From the NCBI GenBank assembly GCA_030512335.1, contig JAULSU010000004.1, positions 1,240,001 to 1,304,000 on the forward strand: a DNA stretch of 64,000 nucleotides. Reading direction: 5' to 3'. This DNA is from Immersiella caudata (lineage: Eukaryota; Ascomycota; Sordariomycetes; Sordariales; Lasiosphaeriaceae). The notes below the pieces were generated by a model, which was given only the letters and a program-made list of their open reading frames with translations, was not told the DNA's origin and ran no database searches. This document shows positions 32,346-44,421 of the stretch, piece by piece (within the stretch, counting starts at the first letter, position 1; the number at the start of each line of letters is the position of its first letter). Made by a program: the position numbers and the translations under genes.

Positions 32346-33811
32346 ATGGTTATGCCAACGGTTCTTACCGATCGCTTCGCACCACTGGATTATCCGGATT
32401 TTGCGAACAATCACGTCTTCTTGAAGAAGGCTATCAAACATGGCTTCTATGACCACCATGGCCACTACGACCATCACGATCACCATGGCGCTCCCGCTCC
32501 TGGCCCGTCTGCCAAGGAACTGATCGGCGACGCCTTCCGCGACCGTGTGGAGAATATCGACCATGAATTTTGCGACCCGGGAGAGGAGGATACCTTCTTC
32601 GTTGCGGACCTTGGCGAGGTCTATCGGCAGCACCTTCGCTGGAAGCTGAATCTACCCCGCGTCAAGCCTTTCTATGGTATGTAACCTACCGGCCCTTGGA
32701 TAGGCAAGCATGCTAACATTTATTTGCAGCCGTCAAGTGCAACGGCGATGCGAAGCTCTTGGAGATGCTCGCCACCCTCGGCACCGGCTTCGACTGCGCC
32801 TCGAAGACTGAGATTGAGACCATCCTGCGCATGGGCGTCGACCCGTCGCGCATCATCTATGCCCAACCCTGCAAGACCAACTCGTATGTGCGCTATGTCG
32901 CCAACCAGGGTGTGCGCAAGATGACTTTCGACAACCCCGACGAGCTCCGCAAGATTGCTCGTCTGTTCCCCGATGCCGAGCTTTACCTCCGCATCTTGAC
33001 CGACGATTCCTCGTCGCTGTGCCGTTTGAGCCTGAAGTTTGGCGCCTCTCTCGACTCGACCGATGGCCTTTTGGCCCTCGCCCGCGAACTTGGCCTCAAT
33101 GTGGTGGGCGTCAGCTTCCACGTCGGCTCTGGTGCCTCGGACCCCCAGGCTTTCCTCAAGGCTGTCCAAGATGCCCATTGGGTCTTCCAGCAGGCCGCCA
33201 CCCATGGATATAACCTCAAGACCCTGGATGTCGGAGGAGGGTTCTGCAGCGATCACACTTTTGAGGAGATGGCCGTGGTGTTGCGGAACGCCCTCGACGA
33301 ATACTTCCCCGCTCATTCAGGGGTCGACCTCATCGCCGAGCCCGGGCGATACTACGCTTCTGCGGCCTTCACGCTTGCTTGCAACGTCATTGCTCGCCGA
33401 ACCGTCGAGGACACCTCTGGCTGCGGTGGCAATGACGCCAGCTACATGCTGTATGTGAACGACGGACTGTACGGCAACTTCAGCAGCATCATATTTGACC
33501 ATCAGCACCCGGTTGCGAAGATTCTGCGAGCCGGAGGACAGACCCTGTACGACACGCCTGCTGCCAACGCTACGACTGGCAATGATGGCATCGAGTACAG
33601 CATCTGGGGCCCGACCTGCGACGGTATCGACCGTATCACCGAGAGCATCCGATTCCACAAGGAGTTGGATGTTGGCGATTGGCTTTACTTCGAAGACATG
33701 GGGGCTTACACTAAGTGCTCTGCGACCACTTTCAACGGATTCTCCAACGAGCATGAGGTTGTCTATGTCTGTAGCGAGCCTGGTGCCCGCGCCCTTCTGG
33801 GTTGGCACTGA
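32346..33811 (+). CDS. SPE1: Ornithine decarboxylase
   Basis: There are two exons, 32346-32676 and 32730-33811, with a 53-nt intron and 470 residues. The enzyme converts ornithine to putrescine, the entry step to polyamines, in the cytosol. It is a PLP-dependent fold-III decarboxylase. The PLP lysine is Lys113 in PFYAVKCN, split by the intron. VGGGF and EPGRYY bind the cofactor phosphate, and the active-site Cys407 is in GPTCDGID. The active site forms at a dimer interface. A second ATG two codons downstream (MVMP) is an equal start candidate. A His-rich segment at residues 37-47 (seven His) is unusual. The substrate is supplied by ArgJ, whose gene is also in the window. Confidence 0.96.
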
Positions 33812-34730
33812 GCGTGTGGAAAGGAGGAACACGGCCATAATTAAAAAGGGGCAATGGTTTTCAATTCTTGCGTCCGTTGTTCATAAGGATTCTCGTAGAC
33901 CATGTTTTACAAAGCGAAATAGGAGGCTACTACCCGTAGCCACGAAAAAATCCATAGAGCGTCTGTTGTCCCGTCACCCCTTGCCCCGCCCCCAAAGTGG
34001 GAGCTCGCATGTGTGGCTTGTCTTGCAGACGTCGAGTGACATGTGCCGCTGGTAATCTTCCAATCGGGAGCAGGATGGCGTTTGGGGAGGGCGTCGGTGG
34101 GGGTGCTCGACAGGAGAGCGAGAGCAAGCAACGACAATCACGGCTTCAGTCGGAAGACAGCTGCTACATAAACCTGCAGTGCAAGTATTCATGTCCCGTC
34201 TTTGGAGTTGTTAGATCCCTCCTCATTCCTCTTTGTGCCTTCCGCGGTTGCCCCCTATTCCATTCCAAGTCCTGATGACTTTGGGCTGTGTAACGCCAGG
34301 GCAGTCACGCCCCAACCAACCCATCAAAAAGGCTCCTTCCGTCCTTTCAACACAGTAGCTGCAGCTGACCTGCATCTAACTATCATCCCAATGATGGGGT
34401 CCACTGCAGCGTCATCCCTGTGGAAGAAGACTTGACGAACTAGGGAACCAAACACGTGGGCAACTGGGCTCTTACATTCGTTGATTCTTCCTCTTTACCC
34501 CGCCGTTGAGAATACCATTCGTTGTGTCTGAGGCTGGGCTGTCTTAATTGCTCGCGTTCCAACCACATCCGTCACCGACCGTCAAAGACCGCGGCCAACC
34601 GAGCTCAACCTGTGCCATCTGCTCGGAGTTCCCATCAACCCCAATCACCAGAGCTTGGGGACGTACATCCAACATAAATCACCCCCACCCCGCATTATCA
34701 ACATCGGGGACTCAGAGACAATCTATCACC
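33812..34730. other. Intergenic region ornithine decarboxylase / PRPP synthetase
   Basis: This is about 920 bases holding the 3' end of SPE1 and the promoter of PRS1. The open frames here overlap in several phases and I recognise none. Confidence 0.55.
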
Positions 34731-36154
34731 ATGGTCCGCAATATCGCCGTAATCTCCGGCAACTCCCACCCCTCCTTCGTCGACTCCATCTGCAACCACC
34801 TCGGCGTTACCCCCTCCCGCCGCGTCCTCAACAAGTTCTCCTCGGGCGAAACCCGCTGCGAGATCCAAGACTCGGTTCGCGGCAAAGACGTCTACATCGT
34901 CCAGTCCTTCGGCGTCGCTCCCGATAACAACAATGGCGGCGCGTCGTGCCGCATCTCTGGTCCCAACGACTACTTCGTCGAGCTGTGCATCATGATCTCG
35001 GCGTGCAAAACGGGTTCAGCGCAGAGGGTCACGGCTGTGTTGCCGCTGTTTCCGTATAGCAGGCAACCGGACTTGCCGTATGCTAAGGCCGGGGCACCAT
35101 TGTCGGCTCGGGGGGTGGCAGGACAGGGAGCAGCCGGAGGGGATGGAGCGGGAGGATGTGGCGTTGGAGATTATACCTTCGAGAGCGTGCCTGCGACGCC
35201 GGGGGTTAGTATTCCCCGGACGGAGGGGCTGGAAGAGGGTGTGGATTTAGAGAGTGCGATGACGATGGCGAAGAGGAAGGTGGGAGCGAATGGGAGTGGG
35301 ACGCATACGCCGCCGTTGCCGAGTGTTGGTGGAAGCGGCAGTGGTGTTGCGGGTGGAGGTCTACATTATACTTCGCACGACAATGAGAACCCTACATGGA
35401 TGGCACAGTTGAAGCCGAGGACGGGGTATAAGCAGTGGATGTCGCAGGCGGGATCGCTTGTGGCGGATCTGTTGACCTGTGCCGGGGCGGACAGGATCTT
35501 GACTTGCGATCTACATGAGAGCACGTACCAAGGGTTCTTCGATATTCCAGGTATGTTGAGACCGATTCAGGGTTCAGGTTCAGGACGAGGATGCGCTGAC
35601 GGCAGAGAACAGTGGATAACCTTTATATGAGGCCGTTACTTAAGCAGTACATCCAGCACCATATCGAGAACTACAAGGACGCCGTCATCGTCAGCCCCGA
35701 CGCTGGAGGGGCCAAGCGAGCAACCGCCATCGCCGATAACCTCGAGCTGGCCTTCGCTCTGATTCACAAGGAGCGTCGCCCAACTAAGATCACGGACCGC
35801 CAAAAGGCCTCCATGATGCTCGTCGGCGCTGTCCGCGGCCAAGTGTGCATCCTCGTTGATGACCTCGCGGACACGTGCAATACCATCACTCGAGCAGCTA
35901 AGTTGCTCAAGCGCGAGGGTGCTACGGCCGTGTATGCGCTACTCACGCATGGCGTATTGAGTGGGGATGCCATTGCTAGGATCAACGCCTCAGCTTTGGA
36001 CCGGGTCATCGTCACAAACACTGTTGCTCAGGATAAGGATCGATGCACGGCTTGTCCCAAGCTTGAGGTGCTGGACGTTTCGGGCATGTTTGCAGAGGCC
36101 ATCCGGCGCGTTCATCATGGAGAATCGATTAGTGTGCTTTTCCAGAATGATTAG
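34731..36154 (+). CDS. PRS1: Ribose-phosphate pyrophosphokinase (PRPP synthetase), insertion-bearing type
   Basis: There are two exons, 34731-35550 and 35613-36154, with a 62-nt intron and 453 residues. The enzyme makes PRPP from ribose 5-phosphate and ATP for nucleotide, histidine and tryptophan synthesis. Start MVRNIAVISGNSHPSF, FSSGETRCEI and LPLFPYSRQPD mark the N-terminal domain. DRILTCDLHESTYQGFFDIP is the ATP and ribose binding segment, and QVCILVDDLADTCNTI is the PRPP-binding loop. Between them, at about residues 119-225, lies a Gly/Ser/Pro-rich insertion absent from bacterial enzymes. Yeast Prs1 and Prs5 carry insertions of unrelated sequence in this kind of position, and Prs1 is tied to cell-wall integrity signalling. 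The ATG at 34731 was chosen because an upstream in-frame extension is not family-like. Confidence 0.93.
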
Positions 36155-36588
36155 CGTCCCTGTGAGCCATTCAGTGGGCATTGCGTAGGTGGCTGAGGCG
36201 ATGGACGAAGCAGAGGAAACCGAGGATGGGATTAGGGAGCGGAATTCATCATATGATACCCATAGCGTCTATCTCGACTCAGGGGTGGGAAAACTAGGAA
36301 GGATGGGAAAACTGTCAGCGTGGAAAACAAGGGAGTCACAGCGTTATGGCTTGCGAATGTCGACACTGTATTACCAGCACTGAGTTTACTGTTCACTTAC
36401 ATAGTTATGCCACTGTTTTGGCCGCCGCATTGCCTACTTGGCCACGGTTCGACAAAACAGGGGAATTACTAGCAAATGGGTTTTAATCATGTCTGTCTAA
36501 AAGTCCCATAAAGAGGCACTGAAGCTCAGCTACAAAGCAGTAGCCAAATCCCAACATCCACTCTCCTCCGGGATTCCAAGATCTTTTC
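36155..36588. other. Convergent intergenic region
   Basis: This is about 430 bases between the 3' ends of PRS1 and the M16 peptidase gene. I see nothing coding. Confidence 0.6.
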
Positions 36589-39500
36589 TCAGTCCTCCAT
36601 GGACTCATCCCCGCTAGACCCCTCTGAGCCACTGCCATTCTCATCGGTGTACTCGTCTTCGTCTTCCTCCTCCTCTCCCTCAGGTCCCTTGAGGCCATAA
36701 TCCTCATGGAAATCCGAGAGCGCGCGGACTTGTGTCTTGTAGCCCATGGTGCTCAGCCCCTTTACCATGCCCTGCCTCTTGTTAGCTTCACTTGCTACAG
36801 CAATATTTCATCCATAGGAAAACTTACCTCCTCCATGATAGGTGCGCAAGTGACAACCACGTTGCTCTTGCCCAGCGTAAAAACAGGCAGTATCACATCA
36901 GTCATGACCTTGCGAATCTCATCGGCGGTGACATTCCTCACGCGGGTGATAAGCTGTCGATTCCAGCCGGCTTCCAAGCCCCTCACGACGCCCGTGACGA
37001 AATTTTGCTGGGCAGCAGCAGCCATGGTAGCTTGGTCATCGGCGACAGACAGGACGACACCGCTCATGGCGCCCTCGACGAGATGGCGATCGAGGGGTTC
37101 TTCGCCAGAGGCAATCTTAGCGACTTTGGTGCGGGCGGCCTCAATGGCCTTGGATGCGTCGGGGGAACGGAACACGCGGAATTGAATATACCCACCGCTA
37201 ACTTCACGGTTGAAGCCGACGCCGTAGGCGAGTCCGTTTCCCCGGACGGCGGTCCAGAGGGGACCCTCAACGGCTTCAAGGTAGCCTAGAGCAACGAGGT
37301 AGGCTGGGAGGCGGGGGTCGGCATAGGAGGATAAACCGGAGGCTGTGCTGACGGAGAAGGAGGACTCGAGGGTAGCCATGGGAATGATGACGCTGCCAAA
37401 CGAGCCAGGGGTTTTACCTTCGGAGGAAAGAATGGAGATGGGGTTGGTGATAGGGACTAAATCCTTAGTAGGATCAAGGCCGGGCGCAGAGGCGAGGTGG
37501 TCCCAGGCAGCGACGGGGTTGGGGAGCTTCTCAACGTCGGCAGTGACGAGGATGCGGAGATTCTGGAAGGTGAAGAGGGAGCGGCTTAGGTCCTTGAACC
37601 AGGAGAGAACGGTGTCAGGCTCAGATTCAAGGAGCTTCTTCAGGCGGCGGAAATAGACGGCCTTGACAAGAGTGCGACGTGCGACGTTGTAAGCTTCGGG
37701 GATGAAATGGATAGCAGTGTCAACTTCGTAGGCCATGTCTCTTCCGTCTCGCTTGGCCTCAGGGATGTCGGCCAGAGCCTTGGTGACCGCTGCGTTGATG
37801 CGAACAGGATCGAAGATGACGTCGAACATAAGAGTGCGAAGCCACTCAATCATCGTCTCGTACTTCTCTTTCTCAACCTGGAACTGGATAGCCAATCCTT
37901 CAGAATCACCCAGTCGTCCAGCGCCACCTATTGCGTAACTGATGGTGTCCTTTTCCAGTTGCTTGACCACATCCTCAAACTCAACCCGCGAGCCGTTGAG
38001 CATCACAGGAGAGTTGAAGAAGTTCCCTTGAAACAGCGGCAGCAAAGGCTTGAACTTGGTGGGAATATCCTTTGTACCAATGTGTACGGTGAGATGCACA
38101 AAGTTCGTTGGGACATCCTCATATTGAATGAAAAGGGGGAGACCCTGTGGCGCCGCATCGATGGTATTCTGTGCAGAGGTGTTCGGGACGCCAAGGGACT
38201 TCGCCTTTCCCGACCTGGCCGTTGATGATTCGATGAAATGGATTGAATCCGTCTTCGGAACTGGCCACTTGTCAAGCACCTCAGGGGGGATTGGCTTCTC
38301 GTTGTTCTTCTTCGCCGTCTCCAGTCTCTCAGCAAGCTTCGCAAGACCCTCCTCCCCAAGTTCTTGCTTTCGCTTCGCCAGGCGTGCCTCTTCAGTCTCT
38401 TTCAGCTTTTTCGCGGCGCTTTGGGACGGCTTTCCGAGAATGGAGACGTGGTGAGCATCCGAGATCCACTTCCTCAGGAACTCGCGCCATTGCTCGTCGG
38501 TCCAGGCCTCCAGAACGTCGTATTCCGCCATGGTCTGGATCTCCTCCAGGGTTGAGCCATCACGGTTTCCAAACAAGTAGTCGGTGATCATATTCTGGGA
38601 GTAATATTGCTCATTACCCTCAGCATAGAATTTGTTCTGCCGCCGCTCGCGTTGGATGCACTCCTTCACGTAGCTCATGTCCAGGGGATTTGAGGCGACC
38701 TCTTTGAGCAACGACATCAAGCGCTGCTCGACGAAAGCGAGCTTCTCCGTCGCCACACCGGTTGGCTGCAACCAGATGATGGAATTGGGCCGGGCATCCC
38801 ACCACCACGACACGGAGCTGGCCAGCTCTTCCTTCTCGACCATGACGTTCTCGATGACAGAGACCGAGGAACCGCAAAGGTATGTCATGATGATACTTAC
38901 GGCGGTTGCTTGGATGTTATCGAAGCAGCTGGGCCCGAAAAACGCCACGAGGATCTCGCCCGTGGATTCGTCTTCTTCGGGAAACTCAACAGTCTCTAGG
39001 TAGGTCTGGCGTAGAGCTGGCGGCTGCAGCGAATCGATAAATGGCCTAACACCATCTAGGTCAGCAAACCGTTGTCACGGCAGCAAAAAAGAGGCACCTA
39101 CCGCTTGAACTTCGCATCCAGACCCGGCACATCATCCTTGATGCTCTCTTCGAATTCATCCAAGATACGCAACAGATCCTCATGGTCGGCGTCACCAACG
39201 ATAACAACAGCCATGTTCTGAGGTCGATACATGGCCTTGTGGAACTCGCGAATTCTCTCGTTCGTGAGAACTCGCAGGGATTCCAACATGCCGCCGGTTT
39301 CATAGCGAAAACCCACGCCCTCGGGGTAGAGAAGTCGTCGGGCCCTCAAATCCATGAGCTCGGAGCTACCGTACTGGACGCCTTGCATCTCAGAGTACAC
39401 GACACCGGCATCGTTTCCCTCGCCATCAATATGGTGAACCTCGGTGATGCAGGCGTCGTCAGTAAGGGTTGGCAGCATTACGTGCTCGAGATAGACAGGC

Positions 39501-39859
39501 AGAATCTGAGCGAAACCATCCCACCCAGCCGTCTCAAGAGTGTATGCGGTGTGGTCAACGGCGGTCCAGGCGTTAGTACTCGAGTAGGCGCGGCCGGCCA
39601 GCTTGTCTAGCAGACCCTTGTACTGGTAGCTCTTGGAGCCCATGAAGATGAGATGCTCCAGGGTGTGCGGCGCGCCCGAGTCATCTAGGATCTCGGTCGG
39701 CAGTGCGAAGTAACCGTTGATCTTGGGCCCTTCCCGGTCGGCCACAATGACCCGCATACCGGTGCGCTCCGACTCATACTGAGTGATGGTGGTTGGCGCA
39801 TAGTCGAGCTGGAAGCTCTGGATCTTGCGAAACCGCGGGGTCTTGACCTGAGAAGGCAT
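36589..39859 (-). CDS. SDD3: M16 family zinc metalloprotease (Sdd3/YOL098C-like)
   Basis: There are three exons: 39102-39859, 36828-39045 and 36589-36771, giving 1052 residues; both introns are 56 nt. The inverted zinc motif is HTLEH at residues 65-69, with the third ligand probably Glu157 in GVVYSEMQG, the same layout as in PreP-type M16C enzymes. The protein lacks a targeting signal like that of Cym1 and starts MPSQVKTPRF, so a cytosolic site is likely. Yeast YOL098C and related fungal proteins are uncharacterised or poorly characterised M16 members of about this length. A charged Lys/Glu/Ala helix region (about KKLKETEEARLAKRKQE) links the two halves. The C-terminus is a highly acidic tail. 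In exon 3, two acceptors 6 nt apart (AAG and CAG) both keep the frame. Confidence 0.9.
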
Positions 39860-41518
39860 TCTAAGGGAGAGGCTAGATATACCCGGTTAGCAAATCGACA
39901 CTCTGGCAAGGGTCATAGGCACCACGGCACGAATGATGAGGACCAGGAATGTCCGTTTGGTTCACGGGAAACTGGACGCTTTTAAGATCGGCATGCGGTA
40001 GAGCCACAGCCGTGATACGAGGCAAAGTACATGTGAGGTGAGCAAGGAGTAAGAAGCTCAAAAGCGGCCCCCATGATGACATCCGGGGGCGGAAGTGCAA
40101 TGGCCTTGAGCCTGATTGGGTCATCGCGTTCGTGGGTGGCTTTGTGCGTACCAAGAGGGCAACTCGTTCAACTCCGCCCGAGATACGAGTAGAGCGAGGA
40201 GGGCAACCACTGCCTCATATAAAAGTCCGCGCCATCTTGAGGGGCTTCCTGAAGCCTCGGGCGACATCCTTGCCTCCGGACCTGCCTTTCTCTCTGGGTT
40301 GCCCGACGCCGACTGCCAGCCCAGGCTAAATATAAGGATAAACCGTTGAGAGCCACCAGCCAGGATCCTTCAACAAGCTTTTGTCGAAGGACCGGCGGCG
40401 CAGACTGAAGGAGCAAATCACGGTAGTTCGGTACAACAAACGAAAGGAGTCCAGCGAAGTGGGTGAATGAGGGGTATAAGATATGCGATTGCACATACCG
40501 ATGTTGCAGATGCAGGCAGCGGCTCAGCCTGGTAGCCTGTCCGCAAACTGACCAAGACCAATGAAGCGTGGTGGGCTGCTTGCAGAGGCACTGGCTCACA
40601 GGTCAGGAGCTCGCCTTGAGCTTATGTTGGAGGTGAGAGCTGCAACGCGTCAAACGTTGGCCGTTGAGGTTCGGAAAAAGAGCAGCAACGGCTCAAGGGG
40701 CTTCCCCGCGATGGCAGACGCCACAAAGTAGGTATCCGCGTGCCTGGTTCCTGCCTGGCGCCCCTTTGCTGACGATAGTGTAATGTCTTGGCAGCAAGAA
40801 GCGTAAAATATGGGGGCTAGAATTACGGGATCGGGCCAAAAAGGTGAGCGGCAGTTTTATGGTCATCGCAAACTTTAAAACTTGAACCCTGAGGTTTGTG
40901 GACTGAACACAGCTCCCACCAATGCCCGAATTCTAGCGCCACGGGCCGGCATGCGTGCTAAACCAGTCAGGCACGGCGAGGGCAAGACCTAAATAATTAT
41001 TACCTGAGTTTTTCCCGGGAGCACATCTTGGTGCTCCGAACGATGACTGCAGGTAACAATATTGCGCCTTTCAGAGCCCGACTGATAAGGGGTCGCCGCT
41101 CAGGCTAGGCGCGGCTCGCCATCCCGATCCAAGCCCCGATTGGCCCCTACCCCGCGTCTGTAAGCGCGCTACACGCGGGCTGATTGTGCAAGGGTTGAGC
41201 ACCAGGGTTAGAGAGAGCTTCACGCCAAGCTCGCCAATTGGAGATCGATGCGAACGTGTTCATTGTTTGATTGACAGCTCATACTGAGCCGCAACACGAA
41301 GAACAGTATCGAGTATTGCTTCCCACTTCAAATCTCAAGCTTCCAAAGAACTTCCTAGACTGCAAAGAACTATACCGGCAAGCAAGCATCCACAATTCCC
41401 GGCATCGTGCCAGCGCACATGTGGTATTTTGACGACGTCACCGAACCATCGCTCTCTGCCTACACAGCTTGACCAAACAGCCGCGCAACTTGAATGCGTG
41501 CCGTCAACACACAACGAT
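39860..41518. other. Divergent intergenic region M16 peptidase / ZW10
   Basis: This is about 1.66 kb with no supported gene. It should hold two promoters. A perfect 7-bp inverted repeat with a 6-base loop lies at 41018-41037. Confidence 0.55.
41018..41037. repeat. Inverted repeat, 7-bp arms
   Basis: GGAGCAC at 41018-41024 and GTGCTCC at 41031-41037 flank the loop ATCTTG. It lies about 480 bases upstream of the ZW10 start codon. It is not followed by a T-run and has no bacterial terminator meaning here. Confidence 0.8.
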
Positions 41519-44421
41519 ATGGCCAATTCTCCAAAAGATGCCTCACAAACTAGGCAAATTGCGCAAGCCCTCATTGACTTCTCCGTCGATGGCGCATTCC
41601 CCGAGGAGACCGTTGTGACGCTAGCCGTCGACTCGAATGCCCTTCCAGTAGCCATAGAAGCTCTCGCGAGCGCCAAGTCAAAACTCCAGGTACTTTACAG
41701 GTACCATAATGTAGCCAGTTTTACACCATGCTAAAATTTCTGTCTAGGCCGAGGTGCACGCGATCAACGAGGACACGGCCGAGGACGTTCGAGCGTGGCA
41801 GGCGAATGCGCAGTCGGTGCAGGACGATATTCTCAGGTCGAAAGCCTTGGCCAACCAGATTCTAAGGGAAGCCGAAATACCGGATGTATCTGGGAAAGCG
41901 GAACGGGACGCAGAGGCGAAGGCGGAGTTCTTGGTCCGCGAGTTGAACTACAACCAACAGGTGCAAAATGCCCTGAGGGGCATCAAGGGGGTCAGCGTGA
42001 CGCTGGATTTGGTAGAGCAGGCAAGGGATGAGAGGCGAATTCTAGATGCTTTGCATCTTTTGGAGAGTGAGCAACTCCAGGTGCTACGGGGCTGGCCTCT
42101 GCTAATATCCGTATTTTAGGGTCATGGAATGAAATGGATGCGATACCAGTGAACAAGTCTTGCCGCGCTCTCCGGCTCTTGGACATCAGGGCCTTTGAGC
42201 TCAAGTCGGATGTGCATGAGGTGTTCGACCGAGTATGGAACGCCCTTATCCATGTCGATGCCGATGCTGGGAGGATATCTATCGGCAGCCCCCAAGAAGG
42301 TTGGTACCGACCCCTTGAGCTTTCTGGTCAAGATCGCTAAAACGGATGACTAGACGAGCCTATGACCCTCACGGACGCCGTCATTGGACTTAAAGCGTAC
42401 AAGGAGGTCAAAAAACGGACTATCCAGCTCTGGCAAGAGGTAAACGAAGCTGTAATCCTACCTAGGATGGACATCACAAAAGAAAAGCTACCCGGGATCC
42501 AAGTAAATGGCGTAAGTCAACTCCTGTAATCTAGAAGTAACTGGCCTGACCATCATTTCAGGACGTTCTACAACTCAACGGCTCTACAGACAAATCAGTC
42601 AACTCCCTGTTCGCTGACTTGACAGACGTTCTCTCCTTTTTGGTGCAACGACTCCCCCAAGATCTCGTCGAAACGATTTCAACGTCCCTTCTGCCTGATA
42701 TTGTTCACAAGATCACAAAAGTCTGGCTCGATTCAGCGGTGCCCGCCTCGCTCCAGGACATGGATAAGTTTCAGGACGTGATTGCGGCCGCAAAGGACTT
42801 TTGCGATAAGCTCAAATCTCTAGGACTCTCGAACCTTGGTGATCTGCAAGAATGGTCTGATAGTGCACCAAGAGTCTGGCTCTCGAAATCTAGGGAGGCC
42901 GCGCTGGACTACGTGAGGGTAAAGCTCTCGCAAGGCCTCGGTGCGTCAACACGTGTCGAGAGGGTTGACAAACAGATGGTTTCAAAATCAGAAGGCCAGC
43001 AGTTAGCTGCTAATGGGGCGACTACAGATGTTGACGACCATGGATGGGGCGCATGGGATGACGGCGAGGAAGCGGAGGAGCCAGCCGAAGAGAAAAAGGC
43101 AGAACAGGCTCCCATCGAAGGCGATGATGACGGCACCGACGCTTGGGGATGGGGAGATGACGAAGGCGATAGGGAGGAGAAGCCAGTGGAAGCTGAGAAG
43201 AAACCGGAAGAGGAGGACGACCCTACCGAAGCCTGGGGCTGGGGCGACGAGGCAGCCGAGGAGCCGGCTGCACCTGAGGTGGAGCCACAGACCGTCAAAC
43301 CCAAACCAGCTGCTTCATCGGAGCCGAGGGAGGTGATTTTCAAGGAGACATACAACATCTCGTCGATGCCACAACCTGTCTTGGATCTCATATACTCAGT
43401 TGCCGAAGACGGCGCAACTCTAACGCAGGATGTTTACGCTACCAGCCCCGTCGCGGCTGCTGCCGCGGGGCTCTTCAGCTTACCAACACTTGCTCTGGCC
43501 ATGTTCCGGGCTGTCTCTCCATATTACTACGCCCTGGATGTCGGAGGAAAGATGTGGGTTCATGATCCGGAGGTCAGTGGAGGCAAGCTAATCCATGACA
43601 GGTATTTGTACAACGATGCCACCTATCTGTCAGAACGGCTGGCAGATTTTGCGGCAGCGTGGAAGAAACGCAATGACATCACGACGAGGGCGCAAGCCAT
43701 GTTGCGGCTCGATGGTGATATCAAGTCGTTGCAGAACTTTGCGAACCGCGCCTACGGCAGCGAAATGAACATTCAGAAGACTATTTTGAGGGACCTCCTT
43801 GGTGGTAAGTTACTCGATGATTCTTTCTAATCTCTCCGAAGCTCGACTAACATGCGAGAAATAGGAGACCAGAGTGTGCTCCAGCAAGACGACGCTGAAA
43901 ACTGCGTCTCGCTGGCTGTCACGCATATACGTGCCATGGCCATCGCATGGGAGGGTATTCTCTCGCGATCGGCATGGCAGCAGGCAGTCGGGTCGCTTGC
44001 GGACGCCGTCTCCTCCAAGGTCATCTCGGATATCATGGACATGACTTCCATCGGTCAGGAAGAAGCCTACAATATCGCCCAGCTCATCTCTACGGTCACT
44101 GGGTTGGATGACTTGTTCCTTCCCAGCCGTGTTCTCTCCGGTGGCCAGAGCAACCCATCACCATCACAGGCAGGCGAAGCCGACGAGGTACCGACTACAG
44201 CACAGTACGCCGCGTCTTGGCTGCGCCTCAAGTACCTATCCGAGGTGCTGCAAAGCAACCTGAAAGATGTGAGGTTCCTCTGGGTTGATAGTGAGCTGTC
44301 ACTCTACTTTACGGTTGCCGAGGTGGTAGACTTGATCAACATGAGTTTCGAAGACAACCTGAGGACGAGGGAGGTGATTCGGGAGATTACGCAGAATCCG
44401 AGTCCCCTGGGACGGGGCTAG
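41519..44421 (+). CDS. ZW10: ZW10/Dsl1-type vesicle tethering subunit
   Basis: There are six exons: 41519-41689, 41748-42066, 42120-42299, 42354-42511, 42562-43804 and 43865-44421, giving 875 residues. Introns are 50-60 nt and every phase agrees. ZW10/Dsl1 proteins tether Golgi-derived COPI vesicles at the ER, with partners of the Tip20/RINT1 and Sec39/NAG type; animal ZW10 also acts at kinetochores. The N-terminal half is helical (LLERSWNEMDAIPVNKSCRAL). The acidic centre has three tryptophan motifs, with Trp438/441, Trp471/473 and Trp501/503. The C-terminal half carries FRAVSPYYYALDVGGKMWVHDP and AENCVSLAVTHIRAMAIAWEGIL, as in the fungal family. An in-frame ATG at 41429 would add 30 residues; 41519 was preferred because the extra residues look like leader. 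Confidence 0.85.

Noticed and set aside
32720..33316. 198-codon minus-strand frame
   Set aside because: It is antisense to ornithine decarboxylase exon 2; the sense strand is a certain gene.
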